Part shown: positions 25,772 to 34,045 of the stretch, piece by piece
How the letters are laid out: each line of letters opens with the position of its first letter
Position numbering within the stretch: position 1 is the first letter of the stretch
Assembly (NCBI GenBank): GCA_019694805.1
Contig: JAIBBG010000001.1
Coordinates: forward strand, 186,001-250,000
Length of the DNA: 64,000 nucleotides
Source of the DNA: Flavobacteriales bacterium
GTDB taxonomy: Bacteria; Bacteroidota; Bacteroidia; Flavobacteriales_D; Sanyastnellaceae
Reading direction: 5' to 3'
The notes under the pieces: model-generated
The model's input: only the letters and a program-made list of their open reading frames with translations
What the model was told of the DNA's origin: nothing
The model's database searches: none
Translations under genes and position numbers: made by a program

Positions 25772-28162
25772 ATGTTGACAGAATTCATCCATAGGTTCCG
25801 ATTCAGAATTGGTGGGTCTCGCCATCACGCGTTGCAGGGATTGCTATGTTGTGCATTCGCATGGATGTCACAGGAATCGCTTTCACAATGCAACATCCAT
25901 CTCAGTGGTAGCGTGAAAGATTCCGAAACAGGATTGCCAGTTTCCTTTGCCTTTATCGAAATTCAACCCATAAAAATGACCACCGTTGCGGACAGTAATG
26001 GTGTCTATCACATCCACGGATTGTGTCCTGGAAATTATCAGGTCGTATGTACCCGCGTTGGATTTCTGCTATCTGAAACAGCAGTCACCATTCAAAATGA
26101 TACACTCCTATCGCATCATATCATTTTTGATCCTTCCTTCTACCGCGTAGTGGAAGTTGAATCGAATAAAAATCCGATCAGAATTGGAACAGCGGTAAGC
26201 CAGCTTAACAAAGAAGATCTGATGAAGCAAAATGGACGTGCACTTTCGGATCAACTGGAAAACTTACAGGGAGTTTACAGCTTGAAAACCGGAAGTAGCA
26301 TTGGAAAACCTGTCATACACGGCCTACATAGCAGCCGGGTTCTTGTTTACAATAATGGTATTCGACATGAAGGACAACAATGGGGAAGTGAACATGCTCC
26401 GGAAATAGATCCGCAGTTGGCAGAACAAATTACCATAGCATACGGTTCCGCAGGTCTTCGCTACGGGCACGATGTCATTGGCGGTGTTATTTTAATTGAA
26501 CCATCAGATATCATACGCACACCGGGGTTTCAAGGGGAAGTGAATCTGGTTGGCAGGTCGAATGGCAGGTCCGGAAGTGTATCGGGAAAAATTGAAGCAA
26601 ATTTCAAAAGGATTAAATCACTTGGATTGATGTTTCAAGGCACAACACAAAAAACAGGCAATATCCATTCACCAGATATCACCTTAGACAACACTGGTCA
26701 TGACAATTTGAATTATGCAACAGGTGTGCATTTCAATAAATCAAGATTTGGATTACAATTCTTTTATAGCATTTATTCATCAGACATTGGTATCTTTTCT
26801 GGATCACATACCGGCAACCTCACTGACCTTAACAACATCATAGATGGCAGCCTTCAACCAGTTGGTTCCAAGTTTACTTATAACATAGCCAGACCCAAAC
26901 AACATGTATTACATGAATTGCATAAAGTACGTTTACACTATGTTACTGGTATCAATTCTAAAATTGAAGTGCTTTATGCCCGACAATACAATTTGCGTGA
27001 AGAATATGACAAACACATTCCAAGAAATGATTCCATCGCAGGACTCAACAAACCCGAACTGAAACTTGAAATCACTACCCATTCAACAGATGCAAGTTGG
27101 ATTCTACGCAAGGGTACACAACACACATTTCAAATTGGTTTATGTGGCACTTATCAAGCGAACACATATGAAGGCAGGTATGTCATTCCCAATTTTGAAA
27201 GATATGCCTACGGCGCCTATTTATTTTATCGTTGGCAAGGAACAAAAACAACTTATGAATCGTGCATTCGGTATGACGTGAATGATCTCATGGTATACAG
27301 ATATGTCAACCAAAGCCTAACACAAAAGGAACACGAAACAAGCAATGTTGCCTTTGCTATGACGGTGGATCACAACATCAGTGAATACCTCAGTGTGGGA
27401 ATGAGTGCAGGAAGAACCTGGCGGGCCATGCAGGCTAACGAACTTTATAGTAACGGACTTCACCACGGAGCTGCTTCATTTGAAATTGGAGACTCCACAC
27501 TGCATCAAGAGCAATCTAACCATTTACTTTTTCAATTCAAATTTCTTCAAGACGACATCTTCATTCAGGTCGATCCATTTGTTCAGTTCATTGATGGATA
27601 TACTTTTCAGGTGCCAACATCAACGCCTGTGCTCACCATTCGAGGTGCCTTTCCTGTATTTGCTTATGAACAAAAGGACTCTTGGTTAACAGGAATCGAC
27701 GCACAATTTAAAATGAAACTACCGCAAGGGATTCATATATATTCATCATGCTCGATACTTCGTGCAAGAGAAAGAGAAACTCATCTCTTTTTACCGCAAA
27801 TGCCTGCTGATCGATACAGTGTGCGATTGTCGAAAGAAATGAAAGACTATAAAAGATTCTTACGAACCTACATTTCATGGGGTGGGAAATACATCAACAA
27901 ACAATGGCGAGTGGATTCACATCAAGACTATTTACCTGCTCCGAATGCTTATTATGTTTTACACGCTGAAACAGGTACAACATGGCATACAACGAAAGCG
28001 GATATCTTGCTTTCATTATCTGTAGACAATCTCCTGAATACGACTTACCGCGATTATCTCAATCGATTCAGGTACTACGCCGATGAGCCAGGAAGAAACT
28101 TCACTGTTCGTATTACTTATCAATTTAAGAATCAAAAAAACCATGATGAAATCAACAAGTAA
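25772..28162 (+). CDS. TonB-dependent receptor, probably metal or metallophore
   Basis: 796 residues. An N-terminal signal region is followed by a carboxypeptidase-regulatory-like domain (about 45-125: LSGSVKDSETGLPVSFAFIE), then a plug (about 135-250, LQGVYSLKTGSSIGKPVIHG) and a beta-barrel. The barrel ends in the aromatic C-terminal strand (FTVRITYQF) and a short tail. The outer-membrane receptor takes up a ligand with TonB energy. The Fur-family repressor next door and the operator boxes at the promoter suggest a metal (zinc most likely, iron possible). The lipoprotein gene overlaps its end by 20 nt and belongs to the same transcript. The start ATG is 6 nt after operator box 2. Confidence 0.9.
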   Translation: MLTEFIHRFRFRIGGSRHHALQGLLCCAFAWMSQESLSQCNIHLSGSVKDSETGLPVSFAFIEIQPIKMTTVADSNGVYHIHGLCPGNYQVVCTRVGFLLSETAVTIQNDTLLSHHIIFDPSFYRVVEVESNKNPIRIGTAVSQLNKEDLMKQNGRALSDQLENLQGVYSLKTGSSIGKPVIHGLHSSRVLVYNNGIRHEGQQWGSEHAPEIDPQLAEQITIAYGSAGLRYGHDVIGGVILIEPSDIIRTPGFQGEVNLVGRSNGRSGSVSGKIEANFKRIKSLGLMFQGTTQKTGNIHSPDITLDNTGHDNLNYATGVHFNKSRFGLQFFYSIYSSDIGIFSGSHTGNLTDLNNIIDGSLQPVGSKFTYNIARPKQHVLHELHKVRLHYVTGINSKIEVLYARQYNLREEYDKHIPRNDSIAGLNKPELKLEITTHSTDASWILRKGTQHTFQIGLCGTYQANTYEGRYVIPNFERYAYGAYLFYRWQGTKTTYESCIRYDVNDLMVYRYVNQSLTQKEHETSNVAFAMTVDHNISEYLSVGMSAGRTWRAMQANELYSNGLHHGAASFEIGDSTLHQEQSNHLLFQFKFLQDDIFIQVDPFVQFIDGYTFQVPTSTPVLTIRGAFPVFAYEQKDSWLTGIDAQFKMKLPQGIHIYSSCSILRARERETHLFLPQMPADRYSVRLSKEMKDYKRFLRTYISWGGKYINKQWRVDSHQDYLPAPNAYYVLHAETGTTWHTTKADILLSLSVDNLLNTTYRDYLNRFRYYADEPGRNFTVRITYQFKNQKNHDEINK

Positions 28163-28721
28163 CAAATCCGCAGGCCTTTTGCTTTTCGTGACAATGACAA
28201 CCACTTTGTTGATGGCATGTCATAAAGACACACAAGATCCGGAAACGCCGCAGGTAATCCTCAATGAGGAGGAAGTCATTACAACTTGTAAATTATATTT
28301 TACTGATATCAGCGGAACATCAACTGATACCATCGCAATATACCGTGATGCGGATGGTGATGGCGGGAATGGTCCTACACAATTTGACACCATCTTTCTA
28401 AAATCTGGAACCCATTACGCTACAGAAATCATCTTGTTGAACGAAACGATAAGTCCAGCCGATTCCATTTCAAATGAAGTTGAAGAAGAAGGCCAGGATC
28501 ACTTGTTCTGTTTTGGTGTCAACAATGCTGCATTGAATATTGAGAGAACAGATAGTGATGGAACTTACGAAATTGGCTTGCATTCTGAATGGACAGCAAC
28601 TTCTGCTTCAACAGGAAGTGTCACGATCACATTGAAACATCAACCAGGAATAAAAGACGGCACATGCATACCAGGTGACACCGATTTAGAAATTCAGTTT
28701 CCCCTTGTTATCACAGACTGA
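28143..28721 (+). CDS. Lipoprotein of the metal-receptor operon
   Basis: 192 residues from the ATG at 28143 (or 28146), overlapping the receptor end by 20 nt. A lipoprotein signal (LLFVTMTTTLLMAC, Cys followed by H-K-D) places it on a membrane, probably the outer one. The mature part is beta-rich and acidic, with 'YRDADGDGGNGPTQFDTI', a short HQPG motif and a closing 'GDTDLEIQFPLVI'. Small lipoproteins of this kind commonly follow TonB receptors in Bacteroidota and are sometimes labelled type 1 periplasmic-binding-fold proteins. I infer a ligand-binding or accessory role in the same metal uptake; not proven by the sequence. Confidence 0.75.
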   Translation: MMKSTSNKSAGLLLFVTMTTTLLMACHKDTQDPETPQVILNEEEVITTCKLYFTDISGTSTDTIAIYRDADGDGGNGPTQFDTIFLKSGTHYATEIILLNETISPADSISNEVEEEGQDHLFCFGVNNAALNIERTDSDGTYEIGLHSEWTATSASTGSVTITLKHQPGIKDGTCIPGDTDLEIQFPLVITD

Positions 28722-31334
28722 TTAACTTAAAAAGGAGTTTGCTCTTTCAAGTACCTTTTTAAGTCCTGCTGCATTGGTTCCTCCAGCGGTAGCAAAAAAT
28801 GGCTGACCACCTCCACCTCCATTGATTTCTTTTGCAAGTTCGCGAACGATGTTCGAAGCATTCAGGTTTTTTTCTTTCGCCAGGTCTTCGGAGATGATAC
28901 AAGTGATCATGGCTTTACCTCCAGATTCACTGGTGAAAACACCAAACAGCTTTTCTGTTTCTCCTTTCAATTGAAATGCGACGTCCTTCAATTCAGCAGC
29001 TTCCAAATCGACATGCTCTGCGATGAACTGTACTCCATTCAACGTTGAAATTTTCTCCTTCAAACCTTTCTTGACTTCAGCAGCTTTTTCTTTATTGAAC
29101 TTTTCAATTTGTTTGGCAAGTTCGCTATTTCGTATTTGCAGGTCTTGTATGGCCTTTAGAATATCCTTTGATTTTAGAGTTTCACGAATCGATTGCAGGG
29201 TATTCAATTCTCCAGTGATAAAATTGAATGCGCCATCAGCAGAAATAGCTTCTATGCGTCGAACACCTGCGGCAACCGCTCCTTCACTTTGAATTTTGAA
29301 CAATCCAATTTCTCCTGTGTTACGCACGTGAGTACCTCCGCAAAGTTCAATGCTGGATCCAAACTTGATCACTCGAACGACATCACCATATTTTTCACCA
29401 AACAGCATCATGGCGCCGGTCTTCTTCGCATCTTCGATGGACATACTTCTATTTTCCTCCAGCGGCAATGATTTGCGAATACGTTCATTCACCAAAGACT
29501 CCACCTTTTCCAATTCCTCATCGGTCATTTTAGAAAAATGTGAAAAGTCAAAACGGAGATAGTCAGGATGAACCATAGAACCTTTTTGTTCGACATGAGT
29601 ACCCAACACTTCTCTCAAGGCTTCATGCAACAAGTGAGTTGCAGAGTGATTTGCAGCAGTGTTTGCTCTTTTTTCAGCATCCACGTTCGCACGAAAAACC
29701 GCAGCCGGGTTTTCAGGAAGTCTATCTGTAAAATGAACTGGTAAATTATTTTCCTTCTTTGTATCGAAGATCACAAGTGACTCGTTTGCTGAAATGAGCT
29801 TACCAGTATCGCCAACTTGTCCGCCACTTTCAGCATAAAATGGCGTTTTATCTAAAACCAATTGGAAAGATTCTTTACCCTTCGCTTTGATTTTTCTGTA
29901 TCTTAAAATTTTGCAATCACAAGACAATTCATCATAACCCACGAATTGAGTTTCACCTTGTGCCAATTCAACCCAGTCTTCAGTTTCAAGTTTTGTAGCA
30001 GCTCGGCTGCGTTCCTTTTGTTTATCAAGTTCGGCTGCGAATGCCACTTCATCAATTCGTTTGTTGTTTTCACCTGCGATCAAAGCGGTAAGATCCGACG
30101 GAAAACCAAAAGTGTCATAAAGTTCGAAAACCGTTTTGCCATCTATCACATCGCCACTGGTTTTCTTGATGATTTCGTCTAATTGTACAATACCCTTTTC
30201 CAACGTGCGCAGAAAACTCTCTTCTTCTTCACGTATCACTTTGGCCACAAGGACCTGATTGTTGCGAATTTCCGGGAAGAAATCTCCCATCTCATCAGCA
30301 AGCACTTTTACTAATCGATAAATGAAAGCTTCCTTCATATTGAGAAAGCTAAATCCATAACGTATGGCACGTCTCAGAATTCTTCTGATGACATAACCCG
30401 CGCCACCACTTGACGGCAATTGTCCATCACAAATCGCAAAAGATACTGCGCGCACGTGATCAGAAATCACACGCATCGCAACATCACGCTTATCCGAAGT
30501 ACGTTGGTATGTCAACCCGGAAATTTTTTCAACTTCTTGTATCAATGGAGTGAAAACATCCGTGTCGTAGTTGGAAGTTTTTCCCTGCAGCGCCATACAC
30601 AAGCGTTCGAAACCCATCCCCGTGTCGACGTGAGTTGCAGCAAGTGGCACTAAACTTTTATCTGCCTTTCTTTCAAACTGCATGAACACGTTATTCCAAA
30701 TTTCAACCACTTGAGGATGATCATTGTTCACCAGCGTCTTGCCGTCTACCTTACTTCTTTCTTCGTCTGATCTGAGGTCGACATGGATTTCAGTACACGG
30801 ACCGCAAGGACCTGTATCACCCATTTCCCAAAAATTATCCTTCTTATTGCCCAACAATATTCTGTCTTTGGCAATCCGTTCGCTCCAGATATCAAAAGCT
30901 TCTTGATCGAATTCCAGATTTTCGGAGGAATCACCTTCAAAAACGGTAACGTACAAGCGATCCACAGGAATCTTGTAAACATCCGTGAGCAACTCCCATG
31001 CCCATGCAATGGCTTCCTTCTTGAAATAATCACCAAAAGACCAGTTGCCCAACATTTCGAACATCGTGTGGTGATAGGTATCGACGCCAACCTCTTCAAG
31101 GTCGTTGTGCTTACCGCTTACACGCAAACATTTTTGTGTATCAGCAACACGAGGATATTTAATGGCTTCATTGCCAAGGAACCAGTTTTTGAATGGCGCC
31201 ATACCACTGTTGATGAACATCAGTGTAGGATCACCTTTTACAACCATTGGCGCAGATGGAACTATTTCATGTCCTTTCGATTTAAAAAAATCGAGGAAAG
31301 TTTGACGGATTTGTTTCGAAGTCAGATGTGTCAT
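28722..31334 (-). CDS. alaS: Alanyl-tRNA synthetase
   Basis: 870 residues, full length. The class II catalytic domain starts with '[19 protein letters not shown]' and contains [14 protein letters not shown]. The editing domain has the zinc motifs [11 protein letters not shown] and [13 protein letters not shown]. The C-terminal DHHA1/C-Ala domain ends with the glycine run GGGGGQP. It charges tRNA-Ala and edits Ser/Gly mischarging. The stop codon directly abuts the stop of the lipoprotein gene (convergent, no gap). A TAAATTCG box (31343-31350) ends 8 nt before the ATG. Confidence 0.98.
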   Translation of the reverse strand: MTHLTSKQIRQTFLDFFKSKGHEIVPSAPMVVKGDPTLMFINSGMAPFKNWFLGNEAIKYPRVADTQKCLRVSGKHNDLEEVGVDTYHHTMFEMLGNWSFGDYFKKEAIAWAWELLTDVYKIPVDRLYVTVFEGDSSENLEFDQEAFDIWSERIAKDRILLGNKKDNFWEMGDTGPCGPCTEIHVDLRSDEERSKVDGKTLVNNDHPQVVEIWNNVFMQFERKADKSLVPLAATHVDTGMGFERLCMALQGKTSNYDTDVFTPLIQEVEKISGLTYQRTSDKRDVAMRVISDHVRAVSFAICDGQLPSSGGAGYVIRRILRRAIRYGFSFLNMKEAFIYRLVKVLADEMGDFFPEIRNNQVLVAKVIREEEESFLRTLEKGIVQLDEIIKKTSGDVIDGKTVFELYDTFGFPSDLTALIAGENNKRIDEVAFAAELDKQKERSRAATKLETEDWVELAQGETQFVGYDELSCDCKILRYRKIKAKGKESFQLVLDKTPFYAESGGQVGDTGKLISANESLVIFDTKKENNLPVHFTDRLPENPAAVFRANVDAEKRANTAANHSATHLLHEALREVLGTHVEQKGSMVHPDYLRFDFSHFSKMTDEELEKVESLVNERIRKSLPLEENRSMSIEDAKKTGAMMLFGEKYGDVVRVIKFGSSIELCGGTHVRNTGEIGLFKIQSEGAVAAGVRRIEAISADGAFNFITGELNTLQSIRETLKSKDILKAIQDLQIRNSELAKQIEKFNKEKAAEVKKGLKEKISTLNGVQFIAEHVDLEAAELKDVAFQLKGETEKLFGVFTSESGGKAMITCIISEDLAKEKNLNASNIVRELAKEINGGGGGQPFFATAGGTNAAGLKKVLERANSFLS

Positions 31335-31342
31335 TGCGGGCG

Positions 31343-31350
31343 CGAATTTA
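31343..31350 (-). promoter_or_regulatory. -7-like promoter box of alaS
   Basis: TAAATTCG on the minus strand, one base off TAnnTTTG, 8 nt before the alaS ATG (31334), predicting a leader of only a few nucleotides. Confidence 0.4.
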
Positions 31351-31600
31351 ACTCAACTTAAGCAACGGAAAAGCACGATTTAGACCATTACTTGACGATA
31401 ATTTTATGACATCCCAAGTTGGTCATTCAAGCGGGAAACCCCAAGAAGATTCGGATTCACGGCTGGTTCTGAACATTCCAGATCAAGAATAACAAATGAC
31501 GATTTGAGGACCACGGCCAAAACAGTCGATACGGCTATGACCGAAATGATGAAAGGTTGTGAAATTTGAGAATAACTTTCTAATTTCGCCCGAACCAATT

Positions 31601-32572
31601 ATGGCAAGGCTCAAGTACAAATTCAATCCCACTTCGCTGAACTTCGAAAAGATCAGTTATGGCTTTCGGGACTATGCACTGAGCACGCTGAAGTATCTAT
31701 TCGCCGGACTTGTATTAGGCGCGATTGGCGTAGTGTTGTACGCTTCCTTCTTTAAAGATCCGGAAACTGCAAGACTGAGCAGAGAGGTCAAATTCCTTCG
31801 TAAACAAATTGAAGAACTCAATTCTCAGATCGACACCCTCGAAGTTTTCGCCAGTGATCTTCAAGACAAAGATGATAATGTGTACAGGAGCATCTTTGGC
31901 GCTGAACCTTATCCAGAACACCTGAGAAAAGGCGGTGTTGGTGGCAGTGATCGTTATCGCAACCTCAAGGGATTTGAATCCAGTGAAGAAGTGATCATGA
32001 CCAACAAACGCATCAACAGACTGCAGCGATTGCTGGTTGCACAGAGTAAATCATTCGAAGAAGTATTTAACCTCGCGAAAACCCAGGATGAAATGCTTCA
32101 GAGTATTCCTGCTATTCAGCCTGTTGCCAACAAAGACCTTAAAAGACTTGCTTCCGGTTTCGGTATGCGTATTCACCCTATTTACAAAATTGCCAAGATG
32201 CACACTGGTCTGGATTTTACAGCAGATCCAGGCACTGAAATTTATGCAACAGGCGATGGCGTAGTAGAAGCTGTGGACAGCAAATTATCCGGCTATGGTC
32301 ATCATGTTGTGATTCAGCATGGCTTTGGATATGAAACACTCTATGCGCACATGAGTCGCGTGGCCGTGAGGCCGGGAGAGAAAGTAAAACGAGGGCAAAT
32401 CATAGGATATGTAGGCAACACAGGAACCTCTACAGGACCGCATTTGCATTATGAAGTGATCAAGAATGGTGAAAAAGTAGATCCCGCGTTTTATTTTTAC
32501 AGCGATATTACACCTGAACAATACGAAGACATGTTGCAGCGTGCAGCAAACGCCAACCAGTCTTTCGACTAA
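31601..32572 (+). CDS. M23-family metalloendopeptidase (murein hydrolase)
   Basis: 323 residues from the ATG at 31601 (MARLKYKFNPTSL), preceded by a TAATTTCG box. A single TM helix near residues 30-52 anchors it in the inner membrane. A coiled-coil segment follows (about 60-90, FLRKQIEELNSQIDTLEVF). The C-terminal LytM domain (about 190-310) shows all metal ligands: GMRIHPIYKIAKMHTGLD (first His and Asp) and TGPHLHYEV (HxH). It probably cleaves peptidoglycan cross-links or activates amidases at division or elongation sites. A MerR-like regulator and rsgA follow within 15 nt of each other. Confidence 0.92.
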   Translation: MARLKYKFNPTSLNFEKISYGFRDYALSTLKYLFAGLVLGAIGVVLYASFFKDPETARLSREVKFLRKQIEELNSQIDTLEVFASDLQDKDDNVYRSIFGAEPYPEHLRKGGVGGSDRYRNLKGFESSEEVIMTNKRINRLQRLLVAQSKSFEEVFNLAKTQDEMLQSIPAIQPVANKDLKRLASGFGMRIHPIYKIAKMHTGLDFTADPGTEIYATGDGVVEAVDSKLSGYGHHVVIQHGFGYETLYAHMSRVAVRPGEKVKRGQIIGYVGNTGTSTGPHLHYEVIKNGEKVDPAFYFYSDITPEQYEDMLQRAANANQSFD

Positions 32573-32586
32573 CCTGAACTACTCTT

Positions 32587-32919
32587 ATGATGACCAAATC
32601 CTATGAGATTGAGAAACTCTATTTCTCTATTGGCGAAGTGGCTGAGATGTTTGATGTGAATACATCACTTATTCGCTTTTGGGAAAAAGAATTCCCTCAG
32701 CTTCATCCCAAAAAGAACACGCGGGGAAATCGTGTGTACTCCAAAAAGGATATTGAGCTATTCAAAAAGATACACCATCTTGTCAAAGAAAAAGGCTATA
32801 CACTCGATGGTGCCAAAAACGCATTACGCGGCGCTGCTATTCATGAAGTATCAGAAAGCCTTACTGATCGCCTGCTCAAGATACGCAGTGAATTGATGAG
32901 TATCGCCGGTTCTCTCTGA
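32587..32919 (+). CDS. MerR-family transcriptional regulator
   Basis: 110 residues: essentially a MerR winged-helix domain with 'YFSIGEVAEMFDVNTSLIRFWEKEFP' cut to its core, then 'RGNRVYSKKDIELFKKI' and a short helix (KEKGYTLDGAKNAL). No C-terminal effector domain or metal-binding cysteines, as in small Bacteroidota MerR proteins that lie beside cell-wall or GTPase genes. It sits 14 nt after the M23 peptidase and 10 nt before rsgA, so one operon. Target unknown. Confidence 0.88.
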   Translation: MMTKSYEIEKLYFSIGEVAEMFDVNTSLIRFWEKEFPQLHPKKNTRGNRVYSKKDIELFKKIHHLVKEKGYTLDGAKNALRGAAIHEVSESLTDRLLKIRSELMSIAGSL

Positions 32920-32929
32920 TTACTTTTCT

Positions 32930-33862
32930 ATGCTTCAGGGCCTTGTTTTAAAATCAACTGGAAAATGGTACGATGTGCTGGTGAATGATGGTACCAGATT
33001 GAGCTGTCAGGTTCGAGGCAAAATCAGGATGGAAGGAAGATCTACAACCAATCCTGTAGCTGCAGGCGATTGGGTAGATGTAGAACGTGAAAACGAATTA
33101 GAAGGAAATATTGTCCGCATTCATCCCAGAAAAAATTACATCATCCGTAAATCGGTGAATCTATCCAAAGAAGCGCAGATCATCGCTGCGAATCTTGATC
33201 AAGCTTTGCTGGTGATCACAACAACAAGACCTCAGACAACACCCGGCTTTATTGATCGGTTCTTGGTAACAGCTGATGCATATGATATTCCTACCGTACT
33301 GATATTTCACAAAATTGACCAGTACGATGAATCTGAGCTGGCAGAGGTGAATCAACTCTTGAGTATATACGAAAAAATGGGATATCAGTGCCTACGCACA
33401 TCCCTTATATCCGGTGAGGGTATCGAAGGACTCGAGAAAATTCTGGAAGGCAAAATCACACTGATCAGTGGTCATAGTGCTACCGGTAAATCATCCATCA
33501 TCAATCACATGATTCCCGGCATTGATTTGAAAACCGGAGAAGTGAGTGAAGCAAGTAACAAAGGACAACACACCACAACTTTTGCAGAAATGCATCCTTT
33601 GCCAAATGGTGGCTATATCGTAGATACTCCTGGTATCAAAGGTTTCGGATTGGTAGATATACCGAAAGATGAACTGCATCATCATTTCATTGAATTTTTC
33701 GCATTGCTACCTGAATGCAAATACCACAATTGTTTGCATCTCAATGAACCAGGGTGCGCGGTTCGTAAGGCTCTTGAACAGGGCGAAATTGCGCCATCAC
33801 GATACAATAGTTATGTCAGCATGTATCATGATGAAGAAGAAAGATCTGTATATCGCAATTGA
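32930..33862 (+). CDS. rsgA: Ribosome small-subunit biogenesis GTPase RsgA
   Basis: 310 residues. An N-terminal OB fold (1-70, GDWVDVERENELEGNIVRI) precedes the circularly permuted GTPase: NKxD-equivalent FHKIDQ first, then Walker A GHSATGKSSIIN, then DTPGIKGFG. The C-terminal zinc knuckle is CKYHNCLHLNEPGC. It acts in late 30S maturation. The TPP riboswitch starts about 40 nt after the stop, with its own promoter. Confidence 0.96.
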   Translation: MLQGLVLKSTGKWYDVLVNDGTRLSCQVRGKIRMEGRSTTNPVAAGDWVDVERENELEGNIVRIHPRKNYIIRKSVNLSKEAQIIAANLDQALLVITTTRPQTTPGFIDRFLVTADAYDIPTVLIFHKIDQYDESELAEVNQLLSIYEKMGYQCLRTSLISGEGIEGLEKILEGKITLISGHSATGKSSIINHMIPGIDLKTGEVSEASNKGQHTTTFAEMHPLPNGGYIVDTPGIKGFGLVDIPKDELHHHFIEFFALLPECKYHNCLHLNEPGCAVRKALEQGEIAPSRYNSYVSMYHDEEERSVYRN

Positions 33863-33869
33863 TTTTTTT

Positions 33870-33898
33870 CCAATTAACAAAACTTCATTGTAATCTTG
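33870..33898 (+). promoter_or_regulatory. Promoter of the riboswitch transcript
   Basis: TAATCTTG (33891-33898), one base off TAnnTTTG, with a T-rich -33 region (TTTC/TTTT) 20-21 nt upstream. The predicted start at about 33904 coincides with the 5' end of the TPP aptamer. Confidence 0.5.
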
Positions 33899-33904
33899 CC
33901 CCTG

Positions 33905-33988
33905 ATTTCTCACAGGGGTGTCCCAACAACAAGGGGCTGAGATTATACCCTTTGAACCTGGGCGGGTCATGCCGCCAAGGAAGAAAAG
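33905..33988 (+). promoter_or_regulatory. TPP riboswitch aptamer (THI element)
   Basis: The conserved core is present in order: ACAGGGGTGTCC (33911-33923 area), GGGGCTGAGATTATACCC, TTTGAACCTG and GGGTCATGCC followed by AAGGAAGAAA, which closes P1 with TTTCT. This is the thiamin-pyrophosphate-sensing element. It precedes a TonB receptor rather than a thiamin-synthesis gene, so TPP should shut off thiamin uptake through the outer membrane. Confidence 0.93.
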
Positions 33989-33989
33989 T

Positions 33990-34039
33990 GGTAGCTGAAC
34001 AACAGTCGGCTACCCTGGCCGGCTGACAAATTATTGTCA
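33990..34039 (+). promoter_or_regulatory. Riboswitch expression platform with competing hairpins
   Basis: Three possible stems: A, GGTAGC/GCTACC (33990-34014); B, CAGTCGGC/GCCGGCTG (34003-34025, 8 bp with one G-T); C, TGACAA/TTGTCA (34024-34039), ending 6 nt before the ATG at 34046. A and B exclude each other, B and C share two bases. No T-run follows, so control is probably of translation start rather than termination. Confidence 0.65.
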
Positions 34040-34045
34040 ACCAAT

